Below, piece after piece: positions 49,095-58,075 of a stretch of DNA of 64,000 nucleotides. Each line of letters starts with the position of its first letter. Positions within the stretch are counted from its first letter, which is position 1. The notes beneath the pieces were generated by a model that was not told the DNA's origin, ran no database searches, and was given only the letters and a program-made list of their open reading frames with translations. Made by a program: the position numbers and the translations under genes. Source of the DNA: Streptomyces sp. NRRL F-6676 (GTDB lineage: Bacteria > Actinomycetota > Actinomycetes > Streptomycetales > Streptomycetaceae); assembly GCF_000725625.1 (NCBI RefSeq), contig NZ_JOHS01000003.1, positions 104,765 through 168,764 of the forward strand, in the 5' to 3' direction.

Positions 49095-49465
49095 CACCCG
49101 CACCCACCCACACAGCGCACCCCCCTCCCCGGAAGGCGCCCCGCCCGCAGGGCGACCCCTCCGCCCGCAGGGCGCCCCCCGCCGGGAAGGCGCGCCCCGC
49201 CCGGAGGGCAGCCGGCGCCCGCCGGGCGAGCCCGGGGGGGCACAAGAAACCGGACGTTCTCGCGCGGAGCGCCCCCGCTCGCTTCGCGCTGCTGGGGGCG
49301 CACTCAACGGCGCATTCAGCCTCCCCCGTCCCCTCCGCCATGGCTTCGCCATGGCCAATTGGCACGGGTCCCGGCCTGCCTCTTTGTGAGAAACCGTATT
49401 CGCTGAGTGAAGGTAAGGCGTACGCTCGGGCATATGCGGAGTGCGGTTTCGTCGGGAGGGGCGGG

Positions 49466-49663
49466 ATGAACGAGAGCACGGTGACGCTCCCCTGGCTCGT
49501 CGTGCGCCGGGACGACAACGGCAATCGCTACAGCGTCGGCCGCTATGCGACCCGGGCCGAGGCCCAGCGGATCGCGGACAGCCTCGACAGCCGCGGCCCC
49601 GAACAGCTCTACTGGGTCGAGTGCCTGGACGAACTCGGCGAGGACGCCTCCGGCCGCCGGTAG
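49466..49663 (+). CDS. small SPOR-domain-like protein
   Basis: A 65-residue protein. MNESTVTLPWLVVRRDDNGN, then RYSVGRYATRAEAQRIADSL and EQLYWVECL, match the strand-helix pattern of half a SPOR fold, as in short streptomycete proteins annotated as SPOR-domain. The ATG follows GGAGGGGCGG. It is probably cytosolic and of unknown role. Confidence 0.75.
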   Translation: MNESTVTLPWLVVRRDDNGNRYSVGRYATRAEAQRIADSLDSRGPEQLYWVECLDELGEDASGRR

Positions 49664-49667
49664 CGCC

Positions 49668-49786
49668 CGATCCCGGCGGCGGCCCGACCCCGGCAGCCGC
49701 TCGATCCCGGCGGCCGCCCGATCCCGGCAGCCGCCCGATCCCGGCGACGGCCCGACCCCGGCAGCGGTCCACCCCGGCAGCCCGCC
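49668..49786. repeat. seven 17-base tandem repeats
   Basis: Seven consecutive 17-base units vary around CGATCCCGGCAGCCGCC, from just after the SPOR gene stop to 20 bases before the MutT start. The first six keep CGA(T/C)CCCGGC; the seventh has lost the G. The unit length is not a multiple of three, so it is not coding. Confidence 0.85.
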
Positions 49787-49805
49787 CACCCGTAGGCTCC
49801 CGCGC

Positions 49806-50270
49806 ATGACCCCACCGATCGTCGTGGTCGCGGCCGCCCTCCTGGACGACGCCGGCCGCCTTCTCGCCGCCCGCCGCAGCGCACCTCCCGACCTCGCCGG
49901 CCGCTGGGAGCTTCCCGGCGGCAAGGTCGAACCGGGCGAGCACCCCGAGCACGCCCTCGTCCGCGAACTCCGCGAGGAACTCGGCGTCGACGCCGAACCG
50001 GTGGCGCGGGTACCGGGGGAGTGGCCGCTGAAGCCCGGCTACGTCCTGCGCGTATGGACCACCCGCCTCCTCGCCGGCACCCCCGAGCCGCTGGAGGACC
50101 ACGACCGGCTGCGCTGGCTCACCCCTGGGGAGATCTGGGACGTCGACTGGCTCGACCAGGACGTCCCGGCCGTACGCGCCGCATGCGCCGTACCCGCGAC
50201 ACGGGACGCGGATGGCGCCGCCCCCTCCGTGCGGGGCGCGGTCAACACGGCGCCGCCCCAGGGGGAGTGA
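49806..50270 (+). CDS. MutT-like Nudix hydrolase
   Basis: A 154-residue (d)NTP pyrophosphohydrolase. VVAAALLDDAGRLLAARRSAP is followed by the Nudix box, with RWELPGGKVEPGEHPEHALV then RELREELGV (GX5EX7REUXEEXGU satisfied). LRWLTPGEIWDVDWLDQDVP near the end is typical of MutT. The likely job is clearing oxidised nucleotides. The last ~25 residues are low-complexity. I took the ATG at 49806; the longer frame runs through the tandem repeats. Confidence 0.92.
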   Translation: MTPPIVVVAAALLDDAGRLLAARRSAPPDLAGRWELPGGKVEPGEHPEHALVRELREELGVDAEPVARVPGEWPLKPGYVLRVWTTRLLAGTPEPLEDHDRLRWLTPGEIWDVDWLDQDVPAVRAACAVPATRDADGAAPSVRGAVNTAPPQGE

Positions 50271-50484
50271 GAGGCCGGGCGAACGGGGCAGGGGCCCGCA
50301 CCCGGCGCACCGAAGGGTGCGCGTGTGGGTGGTGCGTACGGCGCACGTGTCACCGGAGGCGCGTGGGGGTCGGGGGGCGCCAGGGACTGGCGCCCGGTAC
50401 GCCGTTCGTGCCACAGTGCGCCCGCGTGCGCGGTACGGCCTCCCGGATATCGGGTATGTGCCCACTAACCCCACGAAACCGGAC

Positions 50485-50964
50485 ATGGGTGGGCTTCTGG
50501 CCTGGGAAGTGATCGGCGTGCTCGACACCGAAGGCGAATGCGCCGAGTGGACGTTCCCCGCGGACCCCGGCGCGGTGCGCAGCGCCCGGACCGTCGTCCG
50601 GGGGCAGTTGCGCGCCTGGGGGCTCGACGATCTCGTCGACGTCACCGCGCTCCTCGTGAGCGAACTGGTCACCAACTCCCTGCGGCACGCCACGGGACCC
50701 ATCGGCGTACGGCTCGTGCGGTCCTCCGGGGCGGCCCCCGGTCTGCTGGTCGAAGTCTCCGATCCGCTGCCCGACCTGCCGCGCGAGCGGACCGCGCGGC
50801 TCGACGAGGAGGGGGGCCGCGGGCTGTACCTGGTCGCCTCCTCCGCCCGGCGCTGGGGGACGCGCCCGGGCACCTCCGGCAAGACGGTCTGGTTCGAACT
50901 GGCGATCCCCGAGGGGCATTCCGGCGGACTGTCCGGCGGCCGTGCGGACGGCCGCCCCGGCTGA
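50485..50964 (+). CDS. anti-sigma-factor-type ATP-binding protein (HATPase_c_2)
   Basis: A 160-residue RsbW-like domain. ALLVSELVTNSLRHATGPI is the N box, EEGGRGLYLVASSARRWG the G box, and GTSGKTVWFEL the last strand. Stand-alone copies are abundant in Streptomyces and probably hold sigma or anti-anti-sigma partners. The start is unsure: ATG 50485, GTG 50509, or GTG 50518 (GGGAAG eight bases upstream, giving MLDTEGECAEW). Confidence 0.88.
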   Translation: MGGLLAWEVIGVLDTEGECAEWTFPADPGAVRSARTVVRGQLRAWGLDDLVDVTALLVSELVTNSLRHATGPIGVRLVRSSGAAPGLLVEVSDPLPDLPRERTARLDEEGGRGLYLVASSARRWGTRPGTSGKTVWFELAIPEGHSGGLSGGRADGRPG

Positions 50965-51294
50965 GGAACCGGCGGCGGAACCGGCTCGTACGCCGGCGCG
51001 TGTCCGTGGCGTGCGCCCGGGTGACGCCCCCCGCCGAGAGGCGTTGCGCCGGGGGGCGGCTCCGGGGCGCACGGGTCGCGGCCGATTCATGACGGTCGTC
51101 ACGGAGGAACTGCGTGGTTCGACGGGGCGCCACCTGGTTAGAAGACTGGGAGTATGTCGCGGCCGGTCCAAAAACCATCGGGACCGTGCTGTGATCGTGA
51201 ACACCGTGTTGTGCGGCGCCGTAGTGCTGGATACTGCGGGCAGCCGCCCCCGGTGACCGGTGCCGGACGCGGTGAGCTGGAGGGGACGGTTCGC
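50965..51294. other. spacer before the PAS/GAF phosphatase gene
   Basis: I see no gene. The phosphatase frame remains open back to 51154 without protein-like sequence. It presumably holds the promoter; I cannot point to a convincing -35/-10 pair. Confidence 0.4.
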
Positions 51295-54153
51295 GTGAGC
51301 GAGATACCAGCGAGGGCCACGGGCCCCGAGGGCCCGTCGGACGGCGCGCGGGCATGGGCGCGGGCCGCGTCCGACGCGTCCCGGCGCGCCTCCGCGGCTC
51401 CCGCCGAGGACGCGACGAGCGGCCGCGGAGACGCCGGGGACGCCCGCGCCCCCCGGGGCGAGCAGGACGCCCGCGCTTCCCGCGGCGACCGCGCCCCCCA
51501 CGGCGACCGCGACGCCCGCCACGACCGCGACGCTCACCACGACCGCGACGCTCACCAGGACCGCGACGACCGCCGTACTCGCGAGAGCGGCCGCGACGAC
51601 CGCGCCCCCCGGACCCAGGAGAAGCCGGGCGTCCCCACCGACCCCGGTCACTGGCAGAGCAACCCGCCCGGTTCCCTCTACGACTACATCAAGGTCGCCT
51701 CGTTCTCCGTCGGCCCCGACGGGCTCGTCGAGCAGTGGAGTCTGCGCGCCGAGCAGATCTTCGGCATCCCCGCCGAGCGGGCCATCGGCATGGACCCCAT
51801 CGAGGCCTTCGTCGACCCCGATCTGCGCGAGCGCGGTCGCCGCAAGATGGCCGAAATCCTCGACGGCCGCGAGTGGACGGGACTGATCCCCTTCCGCGCC
51901 AAGGGCACCGCCCGCACCGCGGACGGCACCGAGGACACCGACGGCCTGGCCGAGGTCTATGTGATGCCCACCACGACGGAGGACGGCCGCCGGGCCGCCG
52001 TCTGCATCGTCGTGGACGTGCACACCCTCCGCAGCATCGAGACCGATCTCGCCGCCTCGCAGTCGATTTTCGGTCAATCCCCGTTCGGTTTCCTGCTGAT
52101 CGACCCCGACCTGCGGGTCCGCCGCGCCAACAAGCGGTTCGCCTCCACGTTCGGCGGCACCCCCGAGGACCACCAGGGCCGTACCGTCCACGACTACCTG
52201 CTCACCCCGGAGGCCGACCGGGTCCGGGCGACGCTGCGCCGTGTGCTGGAGACCGGAGAGTCCATCACGGACATGCACATCACCGGCTTCGTCCCCGGCT
52301 CCGACCAGCGCAAGCACTGGTCCGTCAACCTCTACCGGGTGCACAGCGGCAGCGGCCGCCCCATCGGCGTCGCCTGGCTGGCCATCGACATCACCGCCCG
52401 CCGCGCCGCCGCCCGCGAGGCCGCCGCCGCCCGGCGCAACCTCGCCCTGCTGAACGAGGCCGGCGCCCGCATCGGCAACTCCCTCGACCTGGAGACCACC
52501 GCGCGCGAACTGCTCGACGTGGTGGTGCCCGGCTTCTGCGACCTCGCCGTCGTCGACCTCTACCAGGGGCTGCTCGCGGGCGACGAGACCCCGCCCGGGC
52601 ACGCCGACGGCAGCGCCGAACTGCGCCGGGTCGCCTCCGCCAGCGCGGTCGCCGGCGCCCCGTTCACCGGCGGCCCGGCCCCGGTCGCCGTCGGCGGCGT
52701 CCACCACTACGCGTTCAACTCGCCCTGCGCCGACGCCCTGCGCACCGGCCGCCCCAAGAGCGTCCCCCCGCAGGAGGGCAGCCCGATACAGTCCACGCTC
52801 GCCGTGCCGATGGTCGCGCACGACACCGTCGTGGGGCTCGCCCAGTTCTCCCGTACGAAGGGCAGCGAGCCGTTCGGCGAACGCGACCGGGCGCTCGCCG
52901 TCGAGCTCGCCGCGCGCGCCGCGGTCTGTATCGACAACGCCCGCCTCTACCGCCGCGAGCACGAACGCGCCCTGATATTGCAGCGCTCGCTGCTGCCCCC
53001 GGGCGACCCCGAGGCCTCCGGCCTGGACATCGCCTGCCGCTATCTGCCGGGCAACGCGGCCACCGAGGTGGGCGGCGACTGGTTCGACGTCATCGAACTC
53101 CCCGGCCACCGCACCGCGTTGGTCGTCGGCGACGTCATGGGGCGCGGGCTGCGCGCCGCCGTCGCGATGGGTGAACTCCGTACGGCCGTCCGTACGCTGG
53201 CCCAGCTCGACATCGAACCGGCCGAAGTCCTCTCCCAGTTGGACGAGATCGCCCGCGGCCTCGGCACCCCCAGCGGCGTCACGCAGGCCACCCGCACCGC
53301 GGCCCGCAAGCCGCGCGACGCCGACCTGTCCGAGGTCTACCTGGCGACCTGCGTGTACGCCGTCTACGACTCCGTGACCCGGCGCTGCACCTTCGCCAAC
53401 GCCGGCCACCTCCCGCCCGTCCTCGTCGAGCCCGGCGAGAGCGCGCTGATGCTCGACGTGCCGCCGGGCATGCCGCTCGGCGTGGGCGGCGAGCCGTTCG
53501 AGGAGGTGGAGGTCGAACTCCCCGAGGGCTCGCTCCTCGCCCTCTACACGGACGGCCTCGTCGAATCCCGCGACCACCCGCTCGACGAGGGCCTCCAGGC
53601 GTTCGTCGGCGCCCTCACGGACCCCTCGCAGCCGCTGGAGGACGTCTGCGACCACGTCCTGAGCACGCTCGACACGCACCACGGCGAGGACGACATCGCC
53701 CTGCTGATGGCACGTGTCCAGGGCCTCCCGGCCGACTCCGTCGGCGACTGGACGCTGCCGCGCGAACCGCGCAGCGTCGGCCGCGCCCGCGAGTACGCCC
53801 GCGCCCAGCTCCTGTCCTGGGACCTGGAACCGCTGGTGGACACCGCGGAACTCCTCGTCAGTGAACTGGTCACCAACGCGCTGCGCTACGGCGAGGGCGA
53901 GATCCGCCTCCGCCTCCTGCTCGACCGCACGCTGGTCTGCGAGGTCTGGGACGCCGGCCTGGTCCAGCCACGCCGCCGCCGCGCCCGCGACACGGACGAG
54001 GGCGGCCGCGGCCTGCAACTGGTCGGCCTGCTCAGCGCCGCCTGGGGCTCCCGCCGCACCCCCCGCGGCAAGACGGTCTGGTTCGAGCTCCCGCTCCCCG
54101 GCGGCGACACGACCCTCACGGACCCGGCGGAGGCGTTGCTGAGCCTGTTCTGA
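51295..54153 (+). CDS. PAS-PAS-GAF-SpoIIE phosphatase with C-terminal anti-sigma ATPase domain
   Basis: A 952-residue multidomain regulator. Residues 1-125 are low-complexity with repeated (H/D)-DRDA-type units. Two PAS domains (FSVGPDGLVEQWSLRAEQIFG; FLLIDPDLRVRRANKRFASTFGG), a GAF domain, then the SpoIIE phosphatase (VGGDWFDVIELPG, VVGDVMGRG, NAGHLPPVLV, ALYTDGLVES, GEDDIALLMARV) and HATPase_c_2 (ELLVSELVTNALRYG, DEGGRGLQLVGLLS) follow. It starts at GTG with GGAGG upstream. It probably integrates small-molecule or redox cues into sigma-factor control, and is a paralogue of 26550-28682. Confidence 0.93.
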   Translation: MSEIPARATGPEGPSDGARAWARAASDASRRASAAPAEDATSGRGDAGDARAPRGEQDARASRGDRAPHGDRDARHDRDAHHDRDAHQDRDDRRTRESGRDDRAPRTQEKPGVPTDPGHWQSNPPGSLYDYIKVASFSVGPDGLVEQWSLRAEQIFGIPAERAIGMDPIEAFVDPDLRERGRRKMAEILDGREWTGLIPFRAKGTARTADGTEDTDGLAEVYVMPTTTEDGRRAAVCIVVDVHTLRSIETDLAASQSIFGQSPFGFLLIDPDLRVRRANKRFASTFGGTPEDHQGRTVHDYLLTPEADRVRATLRRVLETGESITDMHITGFVPGSDQRKHWSVNLYRVHSGSGRPIGVAWLAIDITARRAAAREAAAARRNLALLNEAGARIGNSLDLETTARELLDVVVPGFCDLAVVDLYQGLLAGDETPPGHADGSAELRRVASASAVAGAPFTGGPAPVAVGGVHHYAFNSPCADALRTGRPKSVPPQEGSPIQSTLAVPMVAHDTVVGLAQFSRTKGSEPFGERDRALAVELAARAAVCIDNARLYRREHERALILQRSLLPPGDPEASGLDIACRYLPGNAATEVGGDWFDVIELPGHRTALVVGDVMGRGLRAAVAMGELRTAVRTLAQLDIEPAEVLSQLDEIARGLGTPSGVTQATRTAARKPRDADLSEVYLATCVYAVYDSVTRRCTFANAGHLPPVLVEPGESALMLDVPPGMPLGVGGEPFEEVEVELPEGSLLALYTDGLVESRDHPLDEGLQAFVGALTDPSQPLEDVCDHVLSTLDTHHGEDDIALLMARVQGLPADSVGDWTLPREPRSVGRAREYARAQLLSWDLEPLVDTAELLVSELVTNALRYGEGEIRLRLLLDRTLVCEVWDAGLVQPRRRRARDTDEGGRGLQLVGLLSAAWGSRRTPRGKTVWFELPLPGGDTTLTDPAEALLSLF

Positions 54154-54171
54154 GCCTGTTCCGGGCCCGTC

Positions 54172-54999
54172 CTAAAAGGACAGCGGGGCGAGGGACGCGC
54201 ACAGGGAGGTCGGGAAGTCCGGCTCCCTGTGCTGTACGGCCGCGCAGCCCCCGGAGGTGGTGCGGAAGAACGGCTGCCAGCCCGACTTCTTCGCGCGGAA
54301 GAACCAGCGGTCGCCCAGCCGGGAGGAGCAGCCCGGCTCCGACGAGCCCGCGCAGGCGGGGCCCGTGCGCCAGGAGAAGTCCAGCACCAGCCACTTGCCG
54401 TCGCAGTGCTCGGAGTCCCGGTAGGTGTGCGCGGGGGCGTCGGCGGCCATCAGGGCCTGGTCGTAGGAGTTCGGGGTGCAGCCGGTGGCCGGGGGAGTGC
54501 AGCCGAGTTGGCCGCACAGGCGCAGGGCGGGCGGCTCGGCGCCGTCGCGCGTGAACCGGGTGCCGTAGCCGCTGAGGACGACGTCCCGGTTCCCGAGGGG
54601 TTCGGGCAGCCGGAGCCGGGCCGTGGCCGTGCGCTCCTTCGTGCACCCGGAGGAGCGGTCCCCGGAGGGGGAGACGAAGGTGACCTGCACCCGTGCGAGG
54701 TCGTCCGTCATCGGCTCCGTGAGTACGGCCTTCAGGTCCCGTACGCAGGCGTCGGCGCCGCTGGGCACCCGGGTGGCGAGGAGCAGCGTGCGGTCGCCGT
54801 CGTCGAGCCGGACCCCGGTGACGGCGGAGGGGGCCATCGTGGTCCACGGGATGGGTGCGGCGGTGGTCGCCGATGAGGCGGGTCCCGGACCCCCGGCCAC
54901 CCGCGTGCCGCACGCGGAGAGGAGGAGCAGGGCGAGAACCCCGAACAGGGCGGCCGCGGCCGTGGCCGCCCGACGTCTTTCACCTGGACCTGGTGGCAC
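54172..54999 (-). CDS. putative secreted lipoprotein
   Basis: A 275-residue protein with a GTG start. The N-terminal signal (AAALFGVLALLLLSAC) ends in a lipobox (LLSAC). The mature part has ten or so cysteines in short-spaced pairs (LCGQLGCTPPATGCTP; CAGSSEPGCSS), suggesting a disulphide-rich outer domain with DDGDRTLLLATRV near its start. I do not recognise the family. It lies alone between the phosphatase and marR genes. Confidence 0.72.
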   Translation of the reverse strand: MPPGPGERRRAATAAAALFGVLALLLLSACGTRVAGGPGPASSATTAAPIPWTTMAPSAVTGVRLDDGDRTLLLATRVPSGADACVRDLKAVLTEPMTDDLARVQVTFVSPSGDRSSGCTKERTATARLRLPEPLGNRDVVLSGYGTRFTRDGAEPPALRLCGQLGCTPPATGCTPNSYDQALMAADAPAHTYRDSEHCDGKWLVLDFSWRTGPACAGSSEPGCSSRLGDRWFFRAKKSGWQPFFRTTSGGCAAVQHREPDFPTSLCASLAPLSF

Positions 55000-55096
55000 G
55001 AGCGCTCGATCCCCCCGCCGATACGTACGCGTTGTCGGCAGCCTAACCCCGCGCGGCCGACGCCGGGTTCCGTTCCGCCGGGCCCGGGCGTCGGGT

Positions 55097-55615
55097 TCAG
55101 CCCCGCTCGGGGCAGGCCCTTCCGGCCCGCTCCGGCGCGGCGCCTATGCGGGCGGTGACCTTCTCGGCGCACCGGCGCAGCGTCCGCAGTTCCTCCGCGT
55201 CGAGGGCGTCGACGAACAGTTCGCGCACCTGCGCCACGTGCCCCGGCGCCGCCGCCACCAGGTGGTCGTGGCCGGCGGGGGTGAGGACGACGTGCGTGTA
55301 CCGGCCGTCGTCCGGGTCGGGCTCGCGGCGCAGGATGCCGCGCTTCTCGAGACGGCTGACCAGGTGCGACAGCCGGGAGAGCTCCGCGTTGACGAGGGCC
55401 GCGAGCCCGCTCATGCGCATACGGTGCCCGGGCTGCTCGGACAGGAGCGCCAGGACGTAGTACTCGAGGAAGCTGAGCCGGGAGTCCCGCTGGAGCCGGC
55501 ATTCGAGCGCGGTGGGAAGCTGCTGGGCCAGCCCCATGAACGCACGCCACGCGGCGAGCTCGTCGGCGGTGAGCCAGCGGGGTTCGACCGCCTCGTCCTT
55601 CCCTGCAACAGGCAT
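55097..55615 (-). CDS. MarR-family transcriptional regulator
   Basis: A 172-residue winged-helix protein. LSFLEYYVLALLSEQPGHRMRMSGLAALVNAELSRLSHLVSRLEKRGIL and EPDPDDGRYTHVVLTPAGHDHL are the MarR helix-turn-helix and wing. It is divergent from the FMN reductase gene and probably represses it and itself until an aromatic or oxidant ligand binds. Confidence 0.93.
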   Translation of the reverse strand: MPVAGKDEAVEPRWLTADELAAWRAFMGLAQQLPTALECRLQRDSRLSFLEYYVLALLSEQPGHRMRMSGLAALVNAELSRLSHLVSRLEKRGILRREPDPDDGRYTHVVLTPAGHDHLVAAAPGHVAQVRELFVDALDAEELRTLRRCAEKVTARIGAAPERAGRACPERG

Positions 55616-55651
55616 GTGAACAGTTTAGGGTCTGGCACCCCCGAAGTCGCT

Positions 55652-55695
55652 TGAAGGTTCATGTGATCCTGGCTATCGTCACGCATGAAGATTCA
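55652..55695. promoter_or_regulatory. pair of TGAA-NN-TTCA operator-like palindromes in the marR / reductase spacer
   Basis: TGAAGGTTCA (55652-55661) and TGAAGATTCA (55686-55695) lie 34 bases apart, about three helical turns. As arms they also form a 13-base imperfect inverted repeat (55651-55663 / 55684-55696). The position between divergent genes fits MarR control of both. Confidence 0.65.
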
Positions 55696-55750
55696 AGTCA
55701 TGTCGTCGTATGCCGTATCGACGGCATCGAGCAGTGCGGAGGAATCACGC

Positions 55751-56314
55751 ATGAGCAATCTCAAGATCGCCGTCATCCTGGGCAGCACCCGTCCCGGCCG
55801 CAACGGGAAGGCCGTGGCGGACTGGGTCATGGCCAAGGCGAAGGAGCGCACGGGCGCCGAGTACGAGCTGATCGACCTCGCCGACCACCCGCTCCCGCAC
55901 CTGGACGAGGCGGTCCCGGCCTCCCGGGGCGCCTACGCCGGCGAGCACACCAAGGCGTGGGCCGCGCTGATCGGCCGGTTCGACGGGTACGTCTTCATCA
56001 CTCCCGAGTACAACCACTCCATCTCGGGCGTGCTGAAGAACGCGATCGACTACCTGTACGGCGAGTGGAACAACAAGGCCGCGGCCTTCGTCGCCTACGG
56101 CGGGCTCGGCGGGGCGCGGGCGATCGAGCACCTGCGGGGCATCGCGAGCGAGGTGCAGCTGGCGCACGTGCGCCAGCAGCTCTCCTTCTCCCTGCTCACG
56201 GACTTCGAGAACTACTCGGTGTTCACCCCCGCCGCGTACCACGACGGCGCGGCCGAGGTCATGTTCACGCAGCTCGAGTCCTGGGCCGGCGCGCTGAAGA
56301 CCGTCCGCGACTGA
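55751..56314 (+). CDS. NADPH-dependent FMN reductase
   Basis: A 187-residue flavodoxin-fold reductase. Visible are KIAVILGSTRPGRNGKAVADWV (FMN phosphate site), LADHPLPHLDEAVPA, RFDGYVFITPEYNHSISGVLKNAIDYLYGEW and FVAYGGLGGARAIEHLR. It reduces FMN, quinones or azo compounds with NAD(P)H. The ATG has GGAGG upstream. It pairs with the divergent MarR gene. Confidence 0.93.
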   Translation: MSNLKIAVILGSTRPGRNGKAVADWVMAKAKERTGAEYELIDLADHPLPHLDEAVPASRGAYAGEHTKAWAALIGRFDGYVFITPEYNHSISGVLKNAIDYLYGEWNNKAAAFVAYGGLGGARAIEHLRGIASEVQLAHVRQQLSFSLLTDFENYSVFTPAAYHDGAAEVMFTQLESWAGALKTVRD

Positions 56315-56339
56315 CACGGCGGGCAGCGCCTCACCTTCC

Positions 56340-56546
56340 TCACCCCCGGGCGAGGCCCCGGCCGGTGTCCTTGAGGGCGTCGACGAATGCGGTGAAGGCG
56401 TGGGCGGGGAAGGTGAGGTGGGCGCGGGCGGGGGCCTTGGAGTCGCGGACGGCTATGCGGGCGGGGGAGCCCGCGACTTCCAGGCAGGCGTTGCCGTCGC
56501 CGCTGCCGGAGTAGGAGGACTTCTTCCAGTGGTCGTGCGTGGCCAT
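56340..56546 (-). CDS. DUF397 small protein of the WhiJ-type trio
   Basis: A 68-residue protein. HDHWKKSSYSGSGDGNACLEVA, then RIAVRDSKAP and HAFTAFVDALK, are the DUF397 signature (W-x-KSSYS-x-x-x-GNCVE-like). Such proteins are encoded beside WhiJ-like regulators and may act as their antagonists. It ends the XRE gene unit. Confidence 0.93.
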   Translation of the reverse strand: MATHDHWKKSSYSGSGDGNACLEVAGSPARIAVRDSKAPARAHLTFPAHAFTAFVDALKDTGRGLARG

Positions 56547-56555
56547 CGGGATGCC

Positions 56556-57407
56556 TCACAGGTCCTTCGTCAGCAGGTGAATGAGGTCGCGCGAACGGTC
56601 GGGTTCGAGCGATACGGACTTCACTCTACGGAAAAGCGTTCGGAATACGCCGAGTTGCGCCTCGGAGTCGATGAAGAGCGAACCGTGCGGTCCGTCGCGC
56701 ACCACGGTGTCCAACTGCGGAACCGGTCCGCCCGCGTACACCATGGCTGCCGTGATGTCGGCGAAGTCGTCCAGTGCGAAAGGGATGACACGCACGGTGA
56801 CGTGGTCCGTTTCCGAGAGCTCCAGAATGCGGGCGAGCTGAGCCCGTGAGGCGGCCCGGCCGCCGACCCTGATGCGCAATGCCGCTTCGTGCACCAGCAC
56901 CTCGTAGGGCACGGGTGACGGTCGCTCGATGATGGCACGCCGCCGCATCCGATGCTCCACCCGCAACTCGACCTCATGAGGCGGTGGTTGTGGCACCCGG
57001 CAGGCGAAGAGCGCCCGTGCGTAGTCCTCCGTCTGTAGGAGTCCCGGGACGTGCAGGAAGTCCACGTCCCACCGCCGGACGGCGTGATGCTCCAACTCCG
57101 ACAGGTCCAGGAAGGACGTGGGCAGGCGCCCCCGGTACTCCTCCCACCAACCGCGTGTGCGGTCGGTCGCCATCTTCGCCAGGGCGTCGACCAGCGGGTC
57201 GTCGGTGCACGCGTAATGGGCGGCGAGCCGACGGAGTCTCTCCTCGCTCACTCCGGTGGTGCCGGCCTCGATCTGGCTGATCTGCACGGAGTTGACGCCG
57301 AGCATCGCTGCGGCCTCGCGGGAGCTGAGGCCGGCCGCGTCCCGGAGCCTGCGCAACTCGACCGCCAGGCGCAGTTGCCGTGCGGTCGGCTCACGCCTGG
57401 TGCCCAT
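56556..57407 (-). CDS. XRE-family regulator with DUF5753 domain (WhiJ-like)
   Basis: A 283-residue regulator. The N-terminal helix-turn-helix (LRLAVELRRLRDAAGLSSREAAAMLGVNSVQISQIEAGTTG) is joined to DUF5753 (VDFLHVPGLLQTEDYARALFA; HRMRRRAIIERPSPVPYEVLVHEAALRIRVGG; VTVRVIPFALDDFADITA). I chose the ATG with GAGGAG six bases upstream over a TTG six codons earlier. With the DUF397 gene and the divergent ATPase gene it forms a WhiJ-type trio, linked in S. coelicolor to developmental control. Confidence 0.92.
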   Translation of the reverse strand: MGTRREPTARQLRLAVELRRLRDAAGLSSREAAAMLGVNSVQISQIEAGTTGVSEERLRRLAAHYACTDDPLVDALAKMATDRTRGWWEEYRGRLPTSFLDLSELEHHAVRRWDVDFLHVPGLLQTEDYARALFACRVPQPPPHEVELRVEHRMRRRAIIERPSPVPYEVLVHEAALRIRVGGRAASRAQLARILELSETDHVTVRVIPFALDDFADITAAMVYAGGPVPQLDTVVRDGPHGSLFIDSEAQLGVFRTLFRRVKSVSLEPDRSRDLIHLLTKDL

Positions 57408-57642
57408 CGACTGCTCCTCGTCCAACGTGCGCGGCAGCGCGACTCGTTCGGAGTCAGATTACGCGATGGGCTTGCCTCGGGTTAATTCTAATGTCTACCG
57501 TCGGTGACGCGACGCACACTCATGGTGCTCCGAGGTGCCGGAAGCGCACCGCACCGTCCTGCCACGACGGCTGCGGCAGACCACCGCCGCCCGGCGACCG
57601 CACCGTCTCCCACCACCGCACCGCGCAGACAGGAGCCGACGC

Positions 57643-58071
57643 ATGCCCGAAGCCGCCCTCCGTACAGGTCCCGAGCCCTGGGAGTACTGCCTGTACGTAC
57701 CCAATGACCCCCGTGCCGTGACCGTCAGCCGTCGCACCCTCCGGCTGATCCTCACCATGCACGGTCTGATCCGCCTCGTCGACGTGGCCGAACTCCTCGC
57801 CGCCGAGCTGATCTCCAACGCCGTACGGCACACGAAGGGGCCCGCCGCGTTGCGGCTGCGCTGGTCGGCGGGGGTGCTGCGGATCGGCGCATGGGACGCC
57901 GACCCGGCGCCGCCGGAGCCGCCCGTGCCGTGGGAGCGGATGGCGGAGCCGGCGGAGGACGGACGCGGGCTGGCGCTGGTCATGGCCTGCGCCGACGTGT
58001 GGGGCTGGCAGCCACTGTCGGCGGAGGGCAACTGCGGGAAGGTCGTCTGGTGTGAACTGGGCGCCGCGTAG
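57643..58071 (+). CDS. small anti-sigma-type ATP-binding protein of the WhiJ-type trio
   Basis: A 142-residue HATPase_c_2 protein. DVAELLAAELISNAVRHTKGP is the N box, AEDGRGLALVMACADVWGW the G box, and NCGKVVWCELGA the end. The start is ATG with AGGAG upstream. It is transcribed away from the XRE gene and converges with the immunity array. It may link the XRE/DUF397 pair to a sigma factor. Confidence 0.9.
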   Translation: MPEAALRTGPEPWEYCLYVPNDPRAVTVSRRTLRLILTMHGLIRLVDVAELLAAELISNAVRHTKGPAALRLRWSAGVLRIGAWDADPAPPEPPVPWERMAEPAEDGRGLALVMACADVWGWQPLSAEGNCGKVVWCELGAA

Positions 58072-58075
58072 GCGC

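Noticed and set aside
49668..49786. CRISPR array
   Set aside because: Units are directly adjacent 17-base repeats without spacers, and there are no cas genes.
51154..51294. Longer start for the PAS/GAF phosphatase (GTG/ATG at 51154)
   Set aside because: The extra 47 codons do not look like protein, and GGAGG sits correctly before GTG 51295.
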